This document shows, piece after piece, positions 47,688 to 60,439 of a stretch of 64,000 nt of DNA. Origin of the DNA: Armillaria gallica (lineage: Eukaryota > Basidiomycota > Agaricomycetes > Agaricales > Physalacriaceae). Position 1 is the stretch's first letter. Every line of letters begins with the position of its first letter. The stretch lies in NCBI GenBank assembly GCA_037576215.1, contig JBANDB010000018.1:1488001-1552000 (forward strand), in the 5' to 3' direction. A model generated the notes under the pieces. The model ran no database searches and was not told the origin of the DNA. It worked only from the letters and a program-made list of their open reading frames with translations. The translations under genes and the position numbers were made by a program.

Positions 47688-49162
47688 ATGAATCAAATTT
47701 CCATAATCGTTCTCGTTCTTCTCTTCAGTTCTGGCATCTTTGGGGTAGAGATATCTTCCAAGGATAGCAAAGACTTTCCTGCGTGCTCAGAAGATCGACG
47801 GACACTTTTGAGCATCATATGGAGCTGCCTTGCCACGATATTCATGTGCACTTGGCTGTCTGTACATCCCAATGTTCCGGGTCGCCGTATCACCGCAGGG
47901 GGACTGATCTCTTCTACCATTAAACACATGAAGATCATGGTTACCGCGATCCTGGCACCAGAGATCATCGTCGCGTGGGCTGCTGCACAATTTGTTGTTG
48001 CATGGGAGGTGTGCCACTACAGTGAGTATTTCATGACATTAAGGGGTTATCCAACTCATGTTGGAGGCCAACAGGAACAGACTTTTCGATCTCATCAGTA
48101 ATCAATGGTTGGAGAGGCAAAAAACACAGATATTCTTCAGATCTGACGATGGCTCATGAATTTGTTCTCAGTATGGGCGGCTTCTGTTGCATGGAAATTG
48201 AATCCATTTTGCCATCGCCACCATCGTCCTCCACGGCCACAATCCTGTCAGATCCCCCTCCATCGTCCAGGGCTGTAAAGTTATCAATCCTTCAGCTTGA
48301 TGATCTCCGCTCCCACCCGTACTTGGTGAAGAATCTGGAGGAGGTCAGTCCAGGGACAATAGAGGACAAAAGCAAAGGCAATGCATTGTCCAAAACGTTT
48401 TCTATCCTCCAAATATCCTGGTTCATTGTGCAATGCATCGCTCAAGCCCTTCAACATCTTCCTATCACACTACTTGAAGTGACAGCACTCGCATTTGCAG
48501 GTCTCAGCATCATAACATACTGCTTGTGGTGGAACAAGCCACTGAACATGAAGTATCACATATCTTTGAATGGGCCAAACTCAATGACATTTGGATTGAC
48601 ACCAGGAAGAACCCTAACAGGCTTCTCAGAGGGCTTCCATGGGATAATACATATAATTCTGGCAGAATTTCTGGGGGATCCTTATCATCACTGTGAACAT
48701 GACAGCATTGAAGATGGTGCCGCTCAATTTTCCTCTGGTAATGAAGACCGAGGGAAACACTTTATGATCTTAGTTGGTGTAGGATCGTTATTCGGGGCTT
48801 TCCATTGCACTGCTTGGTCATTCTCCTTTCCATCACACACTGAAATGGTGCTGTGGAGGTTTTCATCCCTCACAATGTTGATCAGTATCATTGCAGCAGG
48901 CCCTTTTCCTGTTATTGATTGTGCTGTATTGTGTAAGTCAGTCCTCTGGGAGTTGTTCTCAAAGGTACTACAGCTAATACCACATTCATGATCAGTTCAT
49001 AACAATTTGAAAGCACTTTTGTACATTGTTGTCGACGTTATTATGGTCGCATACATCGTAGCGCGGATCATGTTGATTGTCCTTGCATTCATACAATTGC
49101 GCTCCCTACCCCCATTAGCCTTCCATACTGTACAATGGATCACTTACATACCTCACATATAG
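47688..49162 (+). CDS. Multi-pass membrane protein of a basidiomycete-specific family
   Basis: Proposed join(47688..48021, 48075..48932, 48996..49162), 452 aa, introns of 53 and 63 nt, phases consistent. The N-terminus (MNQISIIVLVLLFSSGIF) is a signal peptide. CSEDRRTLLSIIWSCLATIF, VHPNVPG and LAPEIIVAWAAAQF are hallmarks of a large, uncharacterised family in Agaricomycetes; later segments SKGNALSKTFSILQISWFIV, YCLWWNKPLNMKYH and HTVQWITYIPHI at the end also fit. About seven hydrophobic segments follow the signal peptide. The second intron removes an in-frame stop near 48,989 and adds the expected last membrane helix, which supports the join. Function unknown; probably in plasma or internal membranes. 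Confidence 0.82.
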
Positions 49163-49508
49163 TTTCAGTTAATTTCCGCTTTCCATTTAGACCTTGATTC
49201 GTCTCTTGTCATCTATGCATGCCCTGTTTTTGTTTTTGGCTCTTACCCTTCCTTACCTTTGATTTTTACCTTGTGTCTGGTCTTTAACACTCTTGTGCTC
49301 TTGCTAATACTGTACCATTTGAATCACTTTGAATGGCCTGTGACATGGGACATATTTGTACCTTGCCTATGGCATACAAGACTGGTATGCTCTATTTCAA
49401 ATGCATCTGTGCCTTAATACCCTGGATACCGCTGTATTGCCAAATATAGATATGAGTTCTTTATAAATATAATAAATACAACTATTTTAGGAAAACCTTT
49501 TTAGTATT
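49163..49508. other. 3' flank of membrane protein gene
   Basis: T-rich sequence, probably 3' UTR, leading to the fold-back element. Nothing else seen. Confidence 0.4.
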
Positions 49509-50437
49509 CACTGCTGGGGTATGTCGGTGTTTATGCCTGAAAGATGGCAGGTAAACACCAGCATGTATTTATATAGATTTTTTTGAGTGTAAAAACTGTA
49601 TCATAAAAACCTGGTAAAATACTATCTGCCTCCTTTCTAATCTTTACCTTGGTGTTTCAGCACATGTTTTTGCTACGAATTATCTAAATAAGGACATGAT
49701 GTCATTCATGCTGTGTTTTATTGCCTGTAAATGATATTAGGTGTTTATATCCTGGGTTTCCAATTGTGTTCTTTGTTGTGAGCAATTATATCATGTATGA
49801 TGATTGGTATTTCTTTGAAGTGTTTATGCAAGGAAACACCTATAAAACAAGGAAGACTGGGTATTTCCTGCCATAAACACCACAAGAAATACCTGCAGTA
49901 ACACACAGTATCTTTGCTCAGGTATTTTTAGAACAACAACATGATTGGAAATACAGGGTATAAACACCTAATATCATTTACAGGCAATAAGACTTAGACA
50001 TGACACAAATGGCATCATGTACTTATTTAGATATGTTGGAAACACTAGGTTCGCAGTGGGTAGACTAGTGGCTGGTAAAGCCAGACTAATGAACTTGTAT
50101 TCTCTGACTCCTACAGAGCCTGTATTTATACTATGAAAACTATCTAGAATGTTTTACTAAACTCATCCATAAGCAGTAAGTATCAGTCCTAAGGTTATCT
50201 GGCATCATGCCAACTTGAACCTTCTACACTCTTCTTGCAGCTTCCCGCAATATCTCCAACAAGATAATTCATAGCAAAAACATGTGCCAAAACACCAAGA
50301 TAAAGATTAGAAAGGAAGCAGATAGTATTTTACCAGGTTTTTATAGTACAGTTTTTATGCTTAAAAAAACTATATAAATACATGCCGGTGTTTACCTGCC
50401 ATCTTTCAGGCATAACCACCAACATGCCCCAGTAGTG
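49509..50437. mobile_element. CACTA-like non-autonomous fold-back element (929 bp with nested insertion)
   Basis: The ends are CACTGCTGGGG and, inverted, CACTACTGGGG. The left arm (49509 to about 49,845) is an imperfect inverted copy of the right arm (about 49,858-50,437) along almost its whole length once a nested 228-bp insert is removed, leaving about 696 bp. The flanking 3-mers ATT/ACT nearly match, as expected for a CACTA element with a 3-bp duplication that has since mutated. GTGTTTAT-type motifs recur inside both arms. No coding capacity. Transcripts would fold into a long hairpin. Confidence 0.78.
50034..50261. mobile_element. Solo-LTR-like insertion (228 bp) nested in the fold-back element
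   Basis: Begins TGTTGGA and ends TCCAACA, with a perfect 5-bp direct repeat AGATA on both sides (50029-50033 and 50262-50266). The host fold-back arm is continuous when the insert and one AGATA are removed. TG...CA ends with a 5-bp duplication are standard for an LTR left after recombination of a retrotransposon; the short length fits some Copia LTRs. It has no coding capacity. Confidence 0.8.
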
Positions 50438-51939
50438 ACTGTAGCTCCATGTATGGAAGCAATAAAGGTAAGGAATAAAAGAGGATTGATTGTGTTGCTT
50501 ATAATCAACATTTGAATGGTGGAAAGAGTGGTCAGTTGCTTAGGTTAGAGTTGGAGGTGTTAGACATGTCTAAAATTCTTAGTGATGTCTGGGTCAGGCC
50601 AAGGGGGTGCTGGAAGGAAGGAAGTTAGTTTATGATTTATCTAAATGTATGTGGAATAAAAGAATAATAATTTTTAGTTTATATTTTATAATAATAAAAG
50701 CCCAGCTCGATGACTTATATATATGACTAAGCAGTCATCGGGCTCGATGCGTGACAGGTCACATGATGTGACAAAGAGCTTCATCTACATGTGACTATAG
50801 TCACAGTCACAATGTTATTTGCTGTTCCAATGAGATCTAGAGGTGGCACAGTTCAGTTTATTTGCTTTAATTGCTATTTATCATGGACCTGTCACATTAT
50901 ATCTCTTATTATCTGATCAATCTTAAATTATATTATTATCAACTTGATCTGTTATTGAATTTAAAACATATTTTATGCAAGTCTAATTGCTATAAGCACA
51001 TATTAGTCATGGGCTTTTGCTGTCAGGACAAAGAAGTTGAAGCAAGTTCAAAGTTGAGGAATACTGGAAAATAATAATGATTGCAAATGTCATTCTGGTA
51101 TACATAACAGTAACAGTGGACATCCCTACAAGTTCCACAGAAGAAATCAGCTGCACAATGTCTGGAATGTGTGAGCACAAAACAGCTATGCAGAGGAATA
51201 GGAAAACATAAAGATAGAATAAAATCAAGCCAACTGAGAAGAGAAGAGAAAAGATGAAGATCTGCAGTATAAATGCTAATATTTAAGCACAGTCACAGAT
51301 GCATGCATCTTAGTCACAACTGATATTCTTTCTATATATGTATTAATATAGCAAAATCAATGTGTCTGAGGTCCTACTACCATGTATAGCAAGAACAAAT
51401 ATACACACACACCAGCTATACATATAACCGGAGCGTACCAGTCTTGTATTCCATACTTGCCAGATAATCGAATACGAGGCCAGTGACAGTGACATTCGTA
51501 CAAAACCCGAATAATATTCCTATTAAAGTACAGTTTACTTTGAATATTCAAGGCATGGAACACCCTGCAATGGGCCAGGAATGAGGTAAAACCATCATAT
51601 CAGAGGAAATTTTCAAATTTTGGCCCTTTTTTGTCGGATTTGGCACTTTTTTGATTTTGTGCCACTTAACCTTGCCGAATGAGGCCCTTGAGACGTGTGA
51701 CACATGGTCATTTTATGAATACGAATGCACCCTTTGTGACATGTGACATTCGAAGTGATTCAAATGGTACAGTATATGTCAAGGTTCAAGCGCACCTTTT
51801 CTTGGGTTTTATTCCCTGTAAGGCAGATTTGTTACACTTGAGAACTGGTGGCTACAGCAAGTTGTCTCATATTTACCCCATGCAGCTAACGCGTTGATGT
51901 GCTTGGCAACGGTGAGTGGCAAATGGACTAGAGGCTGGC
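50438..51939. other. AT-rich spacer
   Basis: Long AT-rich stretches and a short GTCAC/GTGAC-rich patch (about 50,740-50,815). No gene recognised. Confidence 0.45.
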
Positions 51940-53190
51940 AATGAACACCAACAACACTAAACCAATCACTAACTCTACACTTATCACCAATGTATTGAAT
52001 TCAGGCGTTTCGAGTACGATAGAAGCACTCTGCAGACTTCAATAATCAAGGAAAGTTGTTTAAAGACATTTTATTTCGTTACTAGTGAGCTATACAAGCG
52101 TACTACTCGCACTAGTGAGGTTTGTAAGACACAATTGGATGAATAGTGACTCGACTTGAGCTACTGCGCTCGCTCTGACTGGGACTGCTTCGAACTAGTG
52201 GCTCTCTTGGCCCTGTAATGTCTTACAAGTGAATAAACACTTGACTAGTCGCTTTCTAGGCAGACTAGTGGCACTCTTGGCCTAAGAATAATACTTTAAA
52301 CTTCGAGAACTTGCTTGAACTAACTTCGAAACACTCTTGGCCTTTGCAGGACACAAAAGATTACTCTAAGACACTTCTATTCACTCGATGCTATGGGTAA
52401 CTTAGCGACTAGTAGCCGCTTCGTCGAGGTTAAGCACAAAAGCCTTTAATTGGGGCACTAGATACTGACTAGTAGGTCACAATTGCAGGGATGGCTTGCC
52501 TGAGCCGCGCGTGCGCCTATTCTACTACTTATATACTGGCCAACAAGGTACGATCGAGATATAAATAACTGACTAGAGGGGTATTATTGATAAGGATTTC
52601 TTGGCTAGTCATGAATAATGGTGAATAATCACACAATAGTCAGTCTAGAAATGGCCGCTTGCTGACTAGTGGGCCTAGGAGCTCCGCTAGAGGTGGCATT
52701 CCGTGTTCTTGGCCCAGCAACGCTCCACTTGTGTCAAGGATAAATGGCTAGCCTAACGAGCGTGCCTGTAGCAGCTGTCGATCGTGATCGAAGGCACAAC
52801 CCGGCTATACTAGTTCCGATCGTAAATAGATCTGTATCATACTAGCCCGATCTGGACAGCTGCGCTTCATTTCTAAATTCATTTCTAAGCCCCGTTAGAG
52901 ACTGCTGCACTGCTAGTCAACTCTTCTTAAACACTCGCGCGCAGACTGTTCCACTAGTGACTGTACTTTCACGAGACCTGTATGTTCTGCTTCTTGTTGG
53001 GTGCACTCGTAGCTACCCCGTCGACTAGCGGTCGTCATTTACTGACTCGCTTGGTATTCGAGGTGCTAGTCACGCCAGCTGATAGACTTGACCCAATAGT
53101 GGTATTGCACCTAAATCCTGGCTCGACTAGTAGCTTTCTGGCTTGACTATCAGCTTGAAGCCTCTGCTATAGTCCTTTAGTTATTGCTAG
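51940..53190. repeat. CTAGT-rich block
   Basis: About seventeen occurrences of CTAGT or ACTAG in roughly 1.1 kb, far more than expected, often as GACTAGT or CTAGTGGC, and three of CTCTTGGCC (near 52,203, 52,270 and 52,330). No open frame, no clear terminal repeats. May be the subterminal part of a transposon or LTR. Confidence 0.6.
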
Positions 53191-53299
53191 TCTAAGATAG
53201 ATATGCGTTAGTATGATTACAAAATCGCAAAATCTAGGTGTGAACGTGTAGACGGCATATCAGCATATTCTTCTACTGGCGAGAGTCTCCGGCGCGATA

Positions 53300-54190
53300 G
53301 TAGCCGAAATAGGAGAATGCTCCCTGCATCTCCCTGGGTCCTCGTTGTATGCACCAGAAAGGCTGCTACATTGTGTCATTCCCTTTCTGACAGGATTCCA
53401 GGGAGGTATTTTCGCTGGCGCCTTCGAATACAGGATCGGTCCCAATCTTGGGTTAGAGTACTGACATGGATAGCTGACATCGGTATTGCACCGTGCACTC
53501 TCCACGAGAGATACGGTTGTATGGGGTAAAGGGCAGTTTCTACTATAGAGTAACGATGCTAATGATCTCTGTCTTTGATCTACAGAATGCCTTCAAAGTA
53601 ACTCCACCTGGGCTCAGAGTCCCCGTAGCAGGTCTGTGAGCACCTAGTGTCTGGGAGGTCAACATGCGCACTTCGATCGAGATCTTTCTTCCTCACCCTT
53701 CGTTTCCTTCCCACTTTGCTGGTCCTCGATGCTCCGTTCTCGTGGATTCCTTCATTCAAAAGTCTATCCCTGATCTTCTTTTATGACGGATACCATCTGT
53801 TAACGGCGAAAATCTCGTCGAGTATGGATTACTGTTGGTGCAGGGACAGTGTTAATCTCTCAGGATATGAGCTTAGCGAGGCATCATGTGCTGCTGAGGG
53901 GTTCTTGTTCTGATTCGAGGGCGACCTGTATTTTACGATGCCCTTCCGCATATAGATCTCTTATTGTGGTAGACCATACACATCTCGTGAGCCGACCTCA
54001 ATGGTATTTTCTTACGAACCCATTGAGAGGGAATATCCGGTTTATCGGGTATCATTCTAGAGTGAAGTTTGGGACACCGCTTCAACTTCGCCGGGTCCCA
54101 CACATCCTCTGTTTATGTGCATATCTATGCGAAGCTCCTTGATGCCTGTTCTGACCAACCGTTCAGATTGTTTGAATGTATATGGATGCT
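53300..54190 (+). repeat. Dispersed repeat copy B (old gene copy?)
   Basis: Related to copies A (42,030-42,790) and C (56,040-56,620); shares ACCAGAAAGGCT with C, and AAATCTCGTC and GCTTCCGCATATAGATCTCT-like blocks with A. The stretch GSSLYAPERLLHCVIPFL near 53,337-53,390 is coding-like and then interrupted. Consistent with a decayed gene family, possibly F-box type, which I cannot prove. Confidence 0.5.
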
Positions 54191-56039
54191 TAATCGATGG
54201 TGTTGTTCCTTTTATCTCTGTGAGCACCAGCTGAGAACGAGCAGGTGAGGAGGCATGGCGCTACTTACATGTACAATCCGACGACCGTGTTATGTGTTAC
54301 ACCTTATAATCAATGGCTTGAATTCTTGTGGGCTCTGCACTTCGCTTCCAGTGAACTGAAATGGACGCTACATTATGCATCAAGCTGCACCTGGTCATTG
54401 AATATCCATAATCTCCCGCATCGCTGCAAACTAGTACGTTGTTCTGTATGACTATTTAACGTCAAACATTCTTTCTGGAAACACAGTAACCTCTGAACTT
54501 AGCTTGGCTTAGCTTTTCAGTCGTATTTCGGTGTTTCCATTTGGCTTCCGTCTCCCATGACCTGATTGTGATTTTACAAGCCTTTGTGTGCTCAGAAAAC
54601 TTCCTCAGTGAAGAAATTTTGTCCGTTGTAGATGAAACGCACCATGTATGGCACCTTTCACATTTACTTCTTTACCTCATGTTCTAACAGTAGAACTTTA
54701 GAAGTTCCCGTCCCTGGACTTTGAAGATATTTCCATTGACTTCACATATATTTTCCATCTGGATGACCATGGGGCATGCGCACGATGAAGGTAAGCACAA
54801 GTGAAATAGACAAAGTGATGAGCTCATTCTCTCTTGGTAGGATTCGCTATTTGGTGAACGTCCAAAGTCCGTGACTGCCCGTTTATGTTCTGAACTTACA
54901 TTCTGAGGTCAACTCTATGACCCCCTCCCAAATTTTTGTCTTGATCTCTTCCTTATACTTGTTCTGGACCCCCTCATCGATGATCTATCCTGGGTGATAG
55001 GTCCGGGAAATCTTCATCCGAGCATAAGGGTTTCTCAACTTCAGTGTGGAGCAGCTGGACTTGTCCATTGCTTCAGGATTCTCATGAATATCAGACGTGA
55101 GAGGAAGATACGGCTAGGGCTAGCACTTGCCCATTGTACGGCAGGGGACACAAGCTCACGATCTCAATATAGGTAAGACAATGGTCCGGCTTCGGGCATA
55201 TGGACTTTCTACTCTTCTGAAGACATTTCGTATCCATAGACATCGAGGAATGTTTAAGCATCTGTTAGGATTCTGCAGCAATCGGATATGCGAGCACGAG
55301 GCAAGGAGTGATGATCAAAGCGAGGTAGGATTGATTAAAAATGATGTATGTCGTTAAGGAATAGAATGGATTCTGGCAAGGGTTCGTGAGGAGAGCTGAG
55401 TGGTCTGGTTTGCAAAGTAAATGAATATAGCAAGCGCGAAGCAATTGCTATAGGGAAGTAACCGGTAAGCGCGGAGCTATTACTGAGGGGGAAAGCTGAT
55501 AATGAAAGCCTGTAAGCGCAAAGCAATTACGGGCCGTAGGTGAAGACAGGTGCTAGTCGTAGTCTTCGAGTTGGTGTCAGAAAGTGCTAGGTGTATCCAA
55601 CGAGTTGTTCAGTAAGCACTAAGCATAGCTGAGGGTTCACACAGTGTGAAGGGTACTGAAAGTAATAAATTGGTTCAGATTTTGGTACAATGGTAAGTAC
55701 GGTATCATATACTAGGGATAGTTCAAGTCATTATTGTTCTACAATGTTCTAATGTACTCTAGCATCTGTAAGAAAAATAGAGAAAATAAAAGAAGATATG
55801 AGCAAGTCACCATTAAAGCCGAGAAGACTGAGTACGGGCATGTGTTGACTCATGCACCAAATCAATGGATATGCAATATCCATAATAGCATCGGCTCATA
55901 CCTGCCAACATATCCAGGGACATTTCAGGCTGGATGAGAACTCCCGAGTCCAACGTTGCAGTGACTTGCGGAGAATGGTGTCCCCCGAATTCTTCAAGTC
56001 ATGTGGAACTCACGCCTTATGACTAGTTGGACCAGCTCA
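54191..56039. other. Spacer with small internal repeats
   Basis: Between 55,420 and 55,540 a GTAAGCGC(A/G)AAGC(A/T)ATT motif recurs three times. No gene recognised. Confidence 0.4.
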
Positions 56040-56620
56040 CTATGGTGCTCTGCTCCCTCTGTCCTCGTTGCATGCACCAGAAAGGCTACCACAAAAACTA
56101 GCCGCGCGTCCTTCCCGTAAAGGTCTCCCTTATGCCAGGAATGCCCCTTTTTTCACTGGGCCATTTTTCGGCTCTAGTTGTGTTGTGCAGTCTCCGAAGT
56201 AAAGGTCCAATTTCCGTTCCTGCACAACCTCTGTCTTCGAATGCTGTTTCGACCTTCTCGCTTGCTTGTTGATGCATTCTTATTTGCATCGAAACGTGCC
56301 TATCAGCTCACTGCAAGAACTCGCAGTGCTTAAACCATGTAAATTCCTTCAAGCAAAAGTCTTTCCCAGATCTTCTCTCGTGACGGACACTACCTGATAA
56401 TAGTGGAAGCCCTGTCTAGTCTGGATGGCGCTTGGTGCAGGGACAAAATTAATCCTGCAGAAATGAGGCTAGTGAGCCGTCACATACTGCAGAAGGTTTG
56501 TTGTTCTGACTCAATGAGGGTGACCAGTATTTGACGATGTGCTTCCGCACACAGGTCTCTTATCACGACGAATCATGCACGTCTCGTGCACTAACCTCAA
56601 TGATCGTCTGCTGAGAATGA
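56040..56620 (+). repeat. Dispersed repeat copy C
   Basis: Shares TGCACCAGAAAGGCT and AAAAGTCT with copy B, and GTCTGGAT, GCTTCCGCA and ATCATGCACGTCTCGT with copy A, in the same order over about 550 bp. Confidence 0.6.
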
Positions 56621-57307
56621 ACAACTGAGGTGGCAGGGCACTGTTCATAATCTGGCTTCTGTGCTCTATGTTATTCTTTCTTCTCATCGATAATATCATG
56701 GTTTTTCGTGCTTGGACACTCCCCTCTTCGGCTTCAGTTGACTGTGATGGATATGCCATTACGTTCCGAGTCCTGTGTATACAGGATTTGGTCTATGCTA
56801 ACCTAAGCATCTCGGTGGCGGTGCATGATTGCGATAGTCCGACAATTTGCCATGCTGTGGATGCCGTGTTCTATCCATGCTGTTGTCACACATCACACTT
56901 GTCACCCATTCTTTTTTGAGCATTGATTGCTCTCCCTCAGCTGTCTCTTACATTTGCCTTCACATCTCACGCTTGTCCAGGGATATCCAGACCATGAAGA
57001 GCAAATAGCAATGGTGCTGTTTTATCCCTAGTATAATCAAGTCACTGAGAAGGGGAATAGAGGGTCAGTGATCTTCATGGGATATGCAGATAGTTGGAGA
57101 GAAACCATCACCAATAGTGTGTTCTCGGCTGGTTGCATGCATTGAGCGTGTTGTCACAATGCTTACTGAACAAATTTGGCAAGGATTCAGTGTGTGCTTT
57201 CTGCTTTTTCATTTTGCTCTGTTACTGACTATGCGGAGTAGGCAGTGAGCAAGTCGACCTCCATTTGGCGCTTACTCTCATCAAATGCATAAGATACTCC
57301 TTAGGAT
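56621..57307. other. Spacer upstream of AAA ATPase gene
   Basis: May contain 5' exons of the ATPase gene, but none could be placed. Confidence 0.35.
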
Positions 57308-59620
57308 GTGCTGTCAGTACATCTTCTGCAATCTGGGGTCAGCATGCTAATGTGCTTATTTTTGATTCTCCAGAATACAAGTTCAAAGGTCACTGTCGAA
57401 AGTGTTCCCTTGCTGCGATCAGGAGACAATGTCCCTTGGAAGGATTTCAGGTTTGTGTATGTTCCCAGTGATGCTAACAATGTCTTTGACTCATGGACTT
57501 TTCCTTAAGCATCGTACGCAAGCTCCCCCTCCATGAAGATATGATTGCTGTGTTGGAGCCAACCTTCAAGGTTGTTATCAAGAACGACTACGTCTTGAAA
57601 GTGTGCAAGGATGTCATTCAGTTGTGGTCCGGAAATTCTTGGAACTCTGATCCTTTGGAAGTATGTGCCTTTGTTAGTCCTATACGATTCTCAGATATGA
57701 ATCTCTGTCTATAGCTTGACCCTGAAGTCTTCTTAATGTACCTTGCATCGAAGAACCCTCAGACCCAGCTCAATTCATATATCCTTTCCTCCATTGACCT
57801 CCTTCTTTCCTCCATCCATTCTGACTATCAGAACACCATCTGTACCATCAACAAGCTGAAATCCCATGGCAAGATAACTTGGGACTTCCTCTACTCTAGC
57901 CTTGTCCCACTTTCGATCCTCGTCACACGCCGTGCTATCACCGGCACGCCGCATTTGTTCAGGCTAGAGTCAGCTGTGAGTATGAACATGGCGGCCATGC
58001 GGCACTATCAGCTGGGCTGCATGAGCATGGATCTCGTAGACTGGCCTCTCACTCAGACTGTCGGGGTATCAAAGGTCACCATGGAGATCCTCATCAAGAA
58101 GTTCAAAGGGACGGTGAAGATTGACTCGTTGGATGCCTACCCTATTAGGTTCCATCCTGATGCTGCCAAGTTGAAGGAGATGGTGATGCAGCGAGGCAAG
58201 AAATGGTCTGATCTTTGGGGGATTCACCGTATGCAGTTCAATGGTATTGCAGCATTGAAGTGTGGAGATAATAGGCTATTGAGGCACAATGTTCATTCTT
58301 TCATCTCTTCTCTGGTCGTAGCTGAATATGTTCTAATGTTATTCTATTTTTAGGTCAAGGGCAGGATTGTGGTAGGATGAGATCTTGCTCACGGCCCAGC
58401 TTGACTGCTAACCAATGTCCTTCAACTTCTTTCCGATGTTTCAATCCTAATTATAAGTACCCTACTGCTGTATCCATGTCAGAGGAAACTCCGCGACTAG
58501 ATCCTTATGGAAACCTTATGGACCCAGAACCAGTGTCAGCACCCGGTCAATTTGCTAACGGTAGGCGACCGTGCATCCTGTACATCTCATCAGTCTTGAA
58601 TAACATTTTTGAAGGTGTTCTTGTGGACCTCTGTGACAAGGAGAACACAGACAATGTTGAACTGACAGATGAAGATCTCATGCTGATGCCCACTGTGGTT
58701 TTCAGATTCAGTCTTTCTGATAAACTCTGTTGTAAGTCGTCTTTTTCAGCCCCATGCTGAGGCTAATTCAGCCTGCAGTGGAGTTCAATGTCGAGAAGAT
58801 CTCCAATGTGGAATGGAACAAGGATGCCTTTTCCAATTTTGTTCTTCTGACAGACCGAAAGGACCTCTTGTGGTCTCTTGTTGAGGCACATCATTGTGAG
58901 CTCAGGTTTGATGACTTCATCAAGGGCAAAGGACATCATCTCGTTGTTAACTTGTTTGGTCCTCTGGGAGTCAGTCAGTTCAGTGGTGCTAATATTCATC
59001 TGAAAACATCTAATTGTTTTCCCTTTCAGGTAAAACCTTCTCTGCCAATTTGAGCACGGATGTGAATAGCCTTGATATGGCTCTCAAATGCGTGTTTGAG
59101 GTCGCTATGACGTGGAAAGCCATTGTCCTGATCGATGAGGCTTACATCTACCTTGAGCAATGTTCTCTCCACGATCTTGTATGGAATGCCATGGTCGCTG
59201 TCTTGTGAGCTCCATCGGCTCTCTTTCTTCTACCGCAATTTTGACTGTCTTTTTAGCTTGCATCATGTCAAGTACTATCGGGGCATCCTCTTCTTAACCA
59301 CCAATCGTGTCAAGGCATTCAACAAAGCCATCCTGTCGCGTATCTATGTTGCACTGCATCTCCACGAACTGCCCCTTGAATCCAAAATACAGGTCTGGTC
59401 TGCTTTCATTGGCAAGATTGGGGGATCAGAGGATATCACTCCACAGCAAATCCAGGAACTAGTGAAGCGGGACGTAAATGGCAGACAGATCAAGAATGCG
59501 GCGAGGACAGGACAGTCGTTGGCTGTGGGTCGTGGAGAGAAACTCGCATTCAAGCATTTCTTGAGCACATTGGATGTCATGGATGACTTTATGAAAGAAT
59601 TTAAGAGCATGAATGCATAA
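57308..59620 (+). pseudogene. AAA ATPase with DUF7025-like N-terminal region, probably decaying
   Basis: Exons that join well: ..57450, 57510..57660, 57715..58290, 58354 on; then, after an unexplained frame change at about 58,370-58,400, ..58731, 58779..(58969 or 58985), 59030..59204, 59257..59620. The N-terminal part contains IVRKLPLHEDM, VCKDVIQLW, LDPEVFLMYLA, FKGTVKIDSLDAYPI and MQFNGIAA, as in DUF7025-AAA proteins. The core has EWNKDAFSNFVLL, Walker B IVLIDEA, sensor TTNR, SRIYVALH, and VNGRQIKNAARTGQSLA near the end. The Walker A is split by an intron whose sites do not give a proper GxxxxGKT. With the frame break this suggests loss of function. Such ATPases are widespread, poorly characterised, possibly chaperone- or mitochondria-linked. 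Confidence 0.6.
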
Positions 59621-60439
59621 TGCTTCAAGGATCATGATAGAAGATCTTTCATTCACTATTTGTTAGCCGCTGTACTATTACATAAATCTTGTAACCAAAT
59701 ACTACTGAAGTTAAGAATGAACAAAATCCTTGCAGTTTTGCCACTCACGAGCAGACATATTGGCTCTCAAGGGGTACTGGCAGTGCATCAGCCTTACAGC
59801 AGTGTGGACCTTGTCCTCGACTTTGTGCTAATGCTCGAGCTCTCCCAGGTCCCTTCTTCCTGTTAGGTTGTTTTTTCCGATGCTTGTGCTCGATTAAGTA
59901 TTAACTATCAGTCCATAGCATCCCAGGGGTGGAGGAACAAGTTCATCTTCCCCATCGGCCATCGCTAAGGCAGGTTGTTCAGCGAGACAATATGAAGTCA
60001 ACTATCTCAAACCGAAGCTCTCGAAGGCTAATGGTATGCTGTAATAGCCGCTATCCATGTTGTCTAATGACAGCCTGGGATACATCGAGCAACATTCCAG
60101 CTAGTCATTCTTCTTCCCAGTTCTCCTTTTCTTTTTCCTTTCTATTCAGATTCTGCTTCCTCTAGCTGCCAGTGTAATGACCTAGGCATTGGCCGCAAAC
60201 TTCAAAGAATCTGCGGAGTAACACAGGAGACTCATTGTTCTTTTCTCTCAATCAGTTATATATCTGGGTCTTGTACCTCGAGCGATTGTATACCTTACTC
60301 ACTGTTGCTTGGTTAGGTACTTTTTTCATATTTAATATAAAGGATTTTGTGCAACACCCACGCAGGGCAGCCCACCCCCGATTGAGTCAGGACTCGGATA
60401 TGCCATGCCCTGCAATGGCCCACCGCTTCATTTCACCTC
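59621..60439. other. Spacer
   Basis: No gene recognised; T-rich runs near 60,110-60,165. Confidence 0.4.

Noticed and set aside
48009..48150. Frameshift in the membrane protein gene
   Set aside because: Choosing the donor GTGAGT at 48022 and the acceptor ending 48074 keeps one open frame, so no frameshift is needed.
50740..50815. GTCAC/GTGAC-rich patch as a replication or integration site
   Set aside because: Short and without flanking structure; probably local sequence drift.
57440..57515. Frameshift near 57,490 in the AAA ATPase
   Set aside because: An intron 57451-57509 (GTTTGT...TTAAG) joins KDF to SIVRKL in frame.
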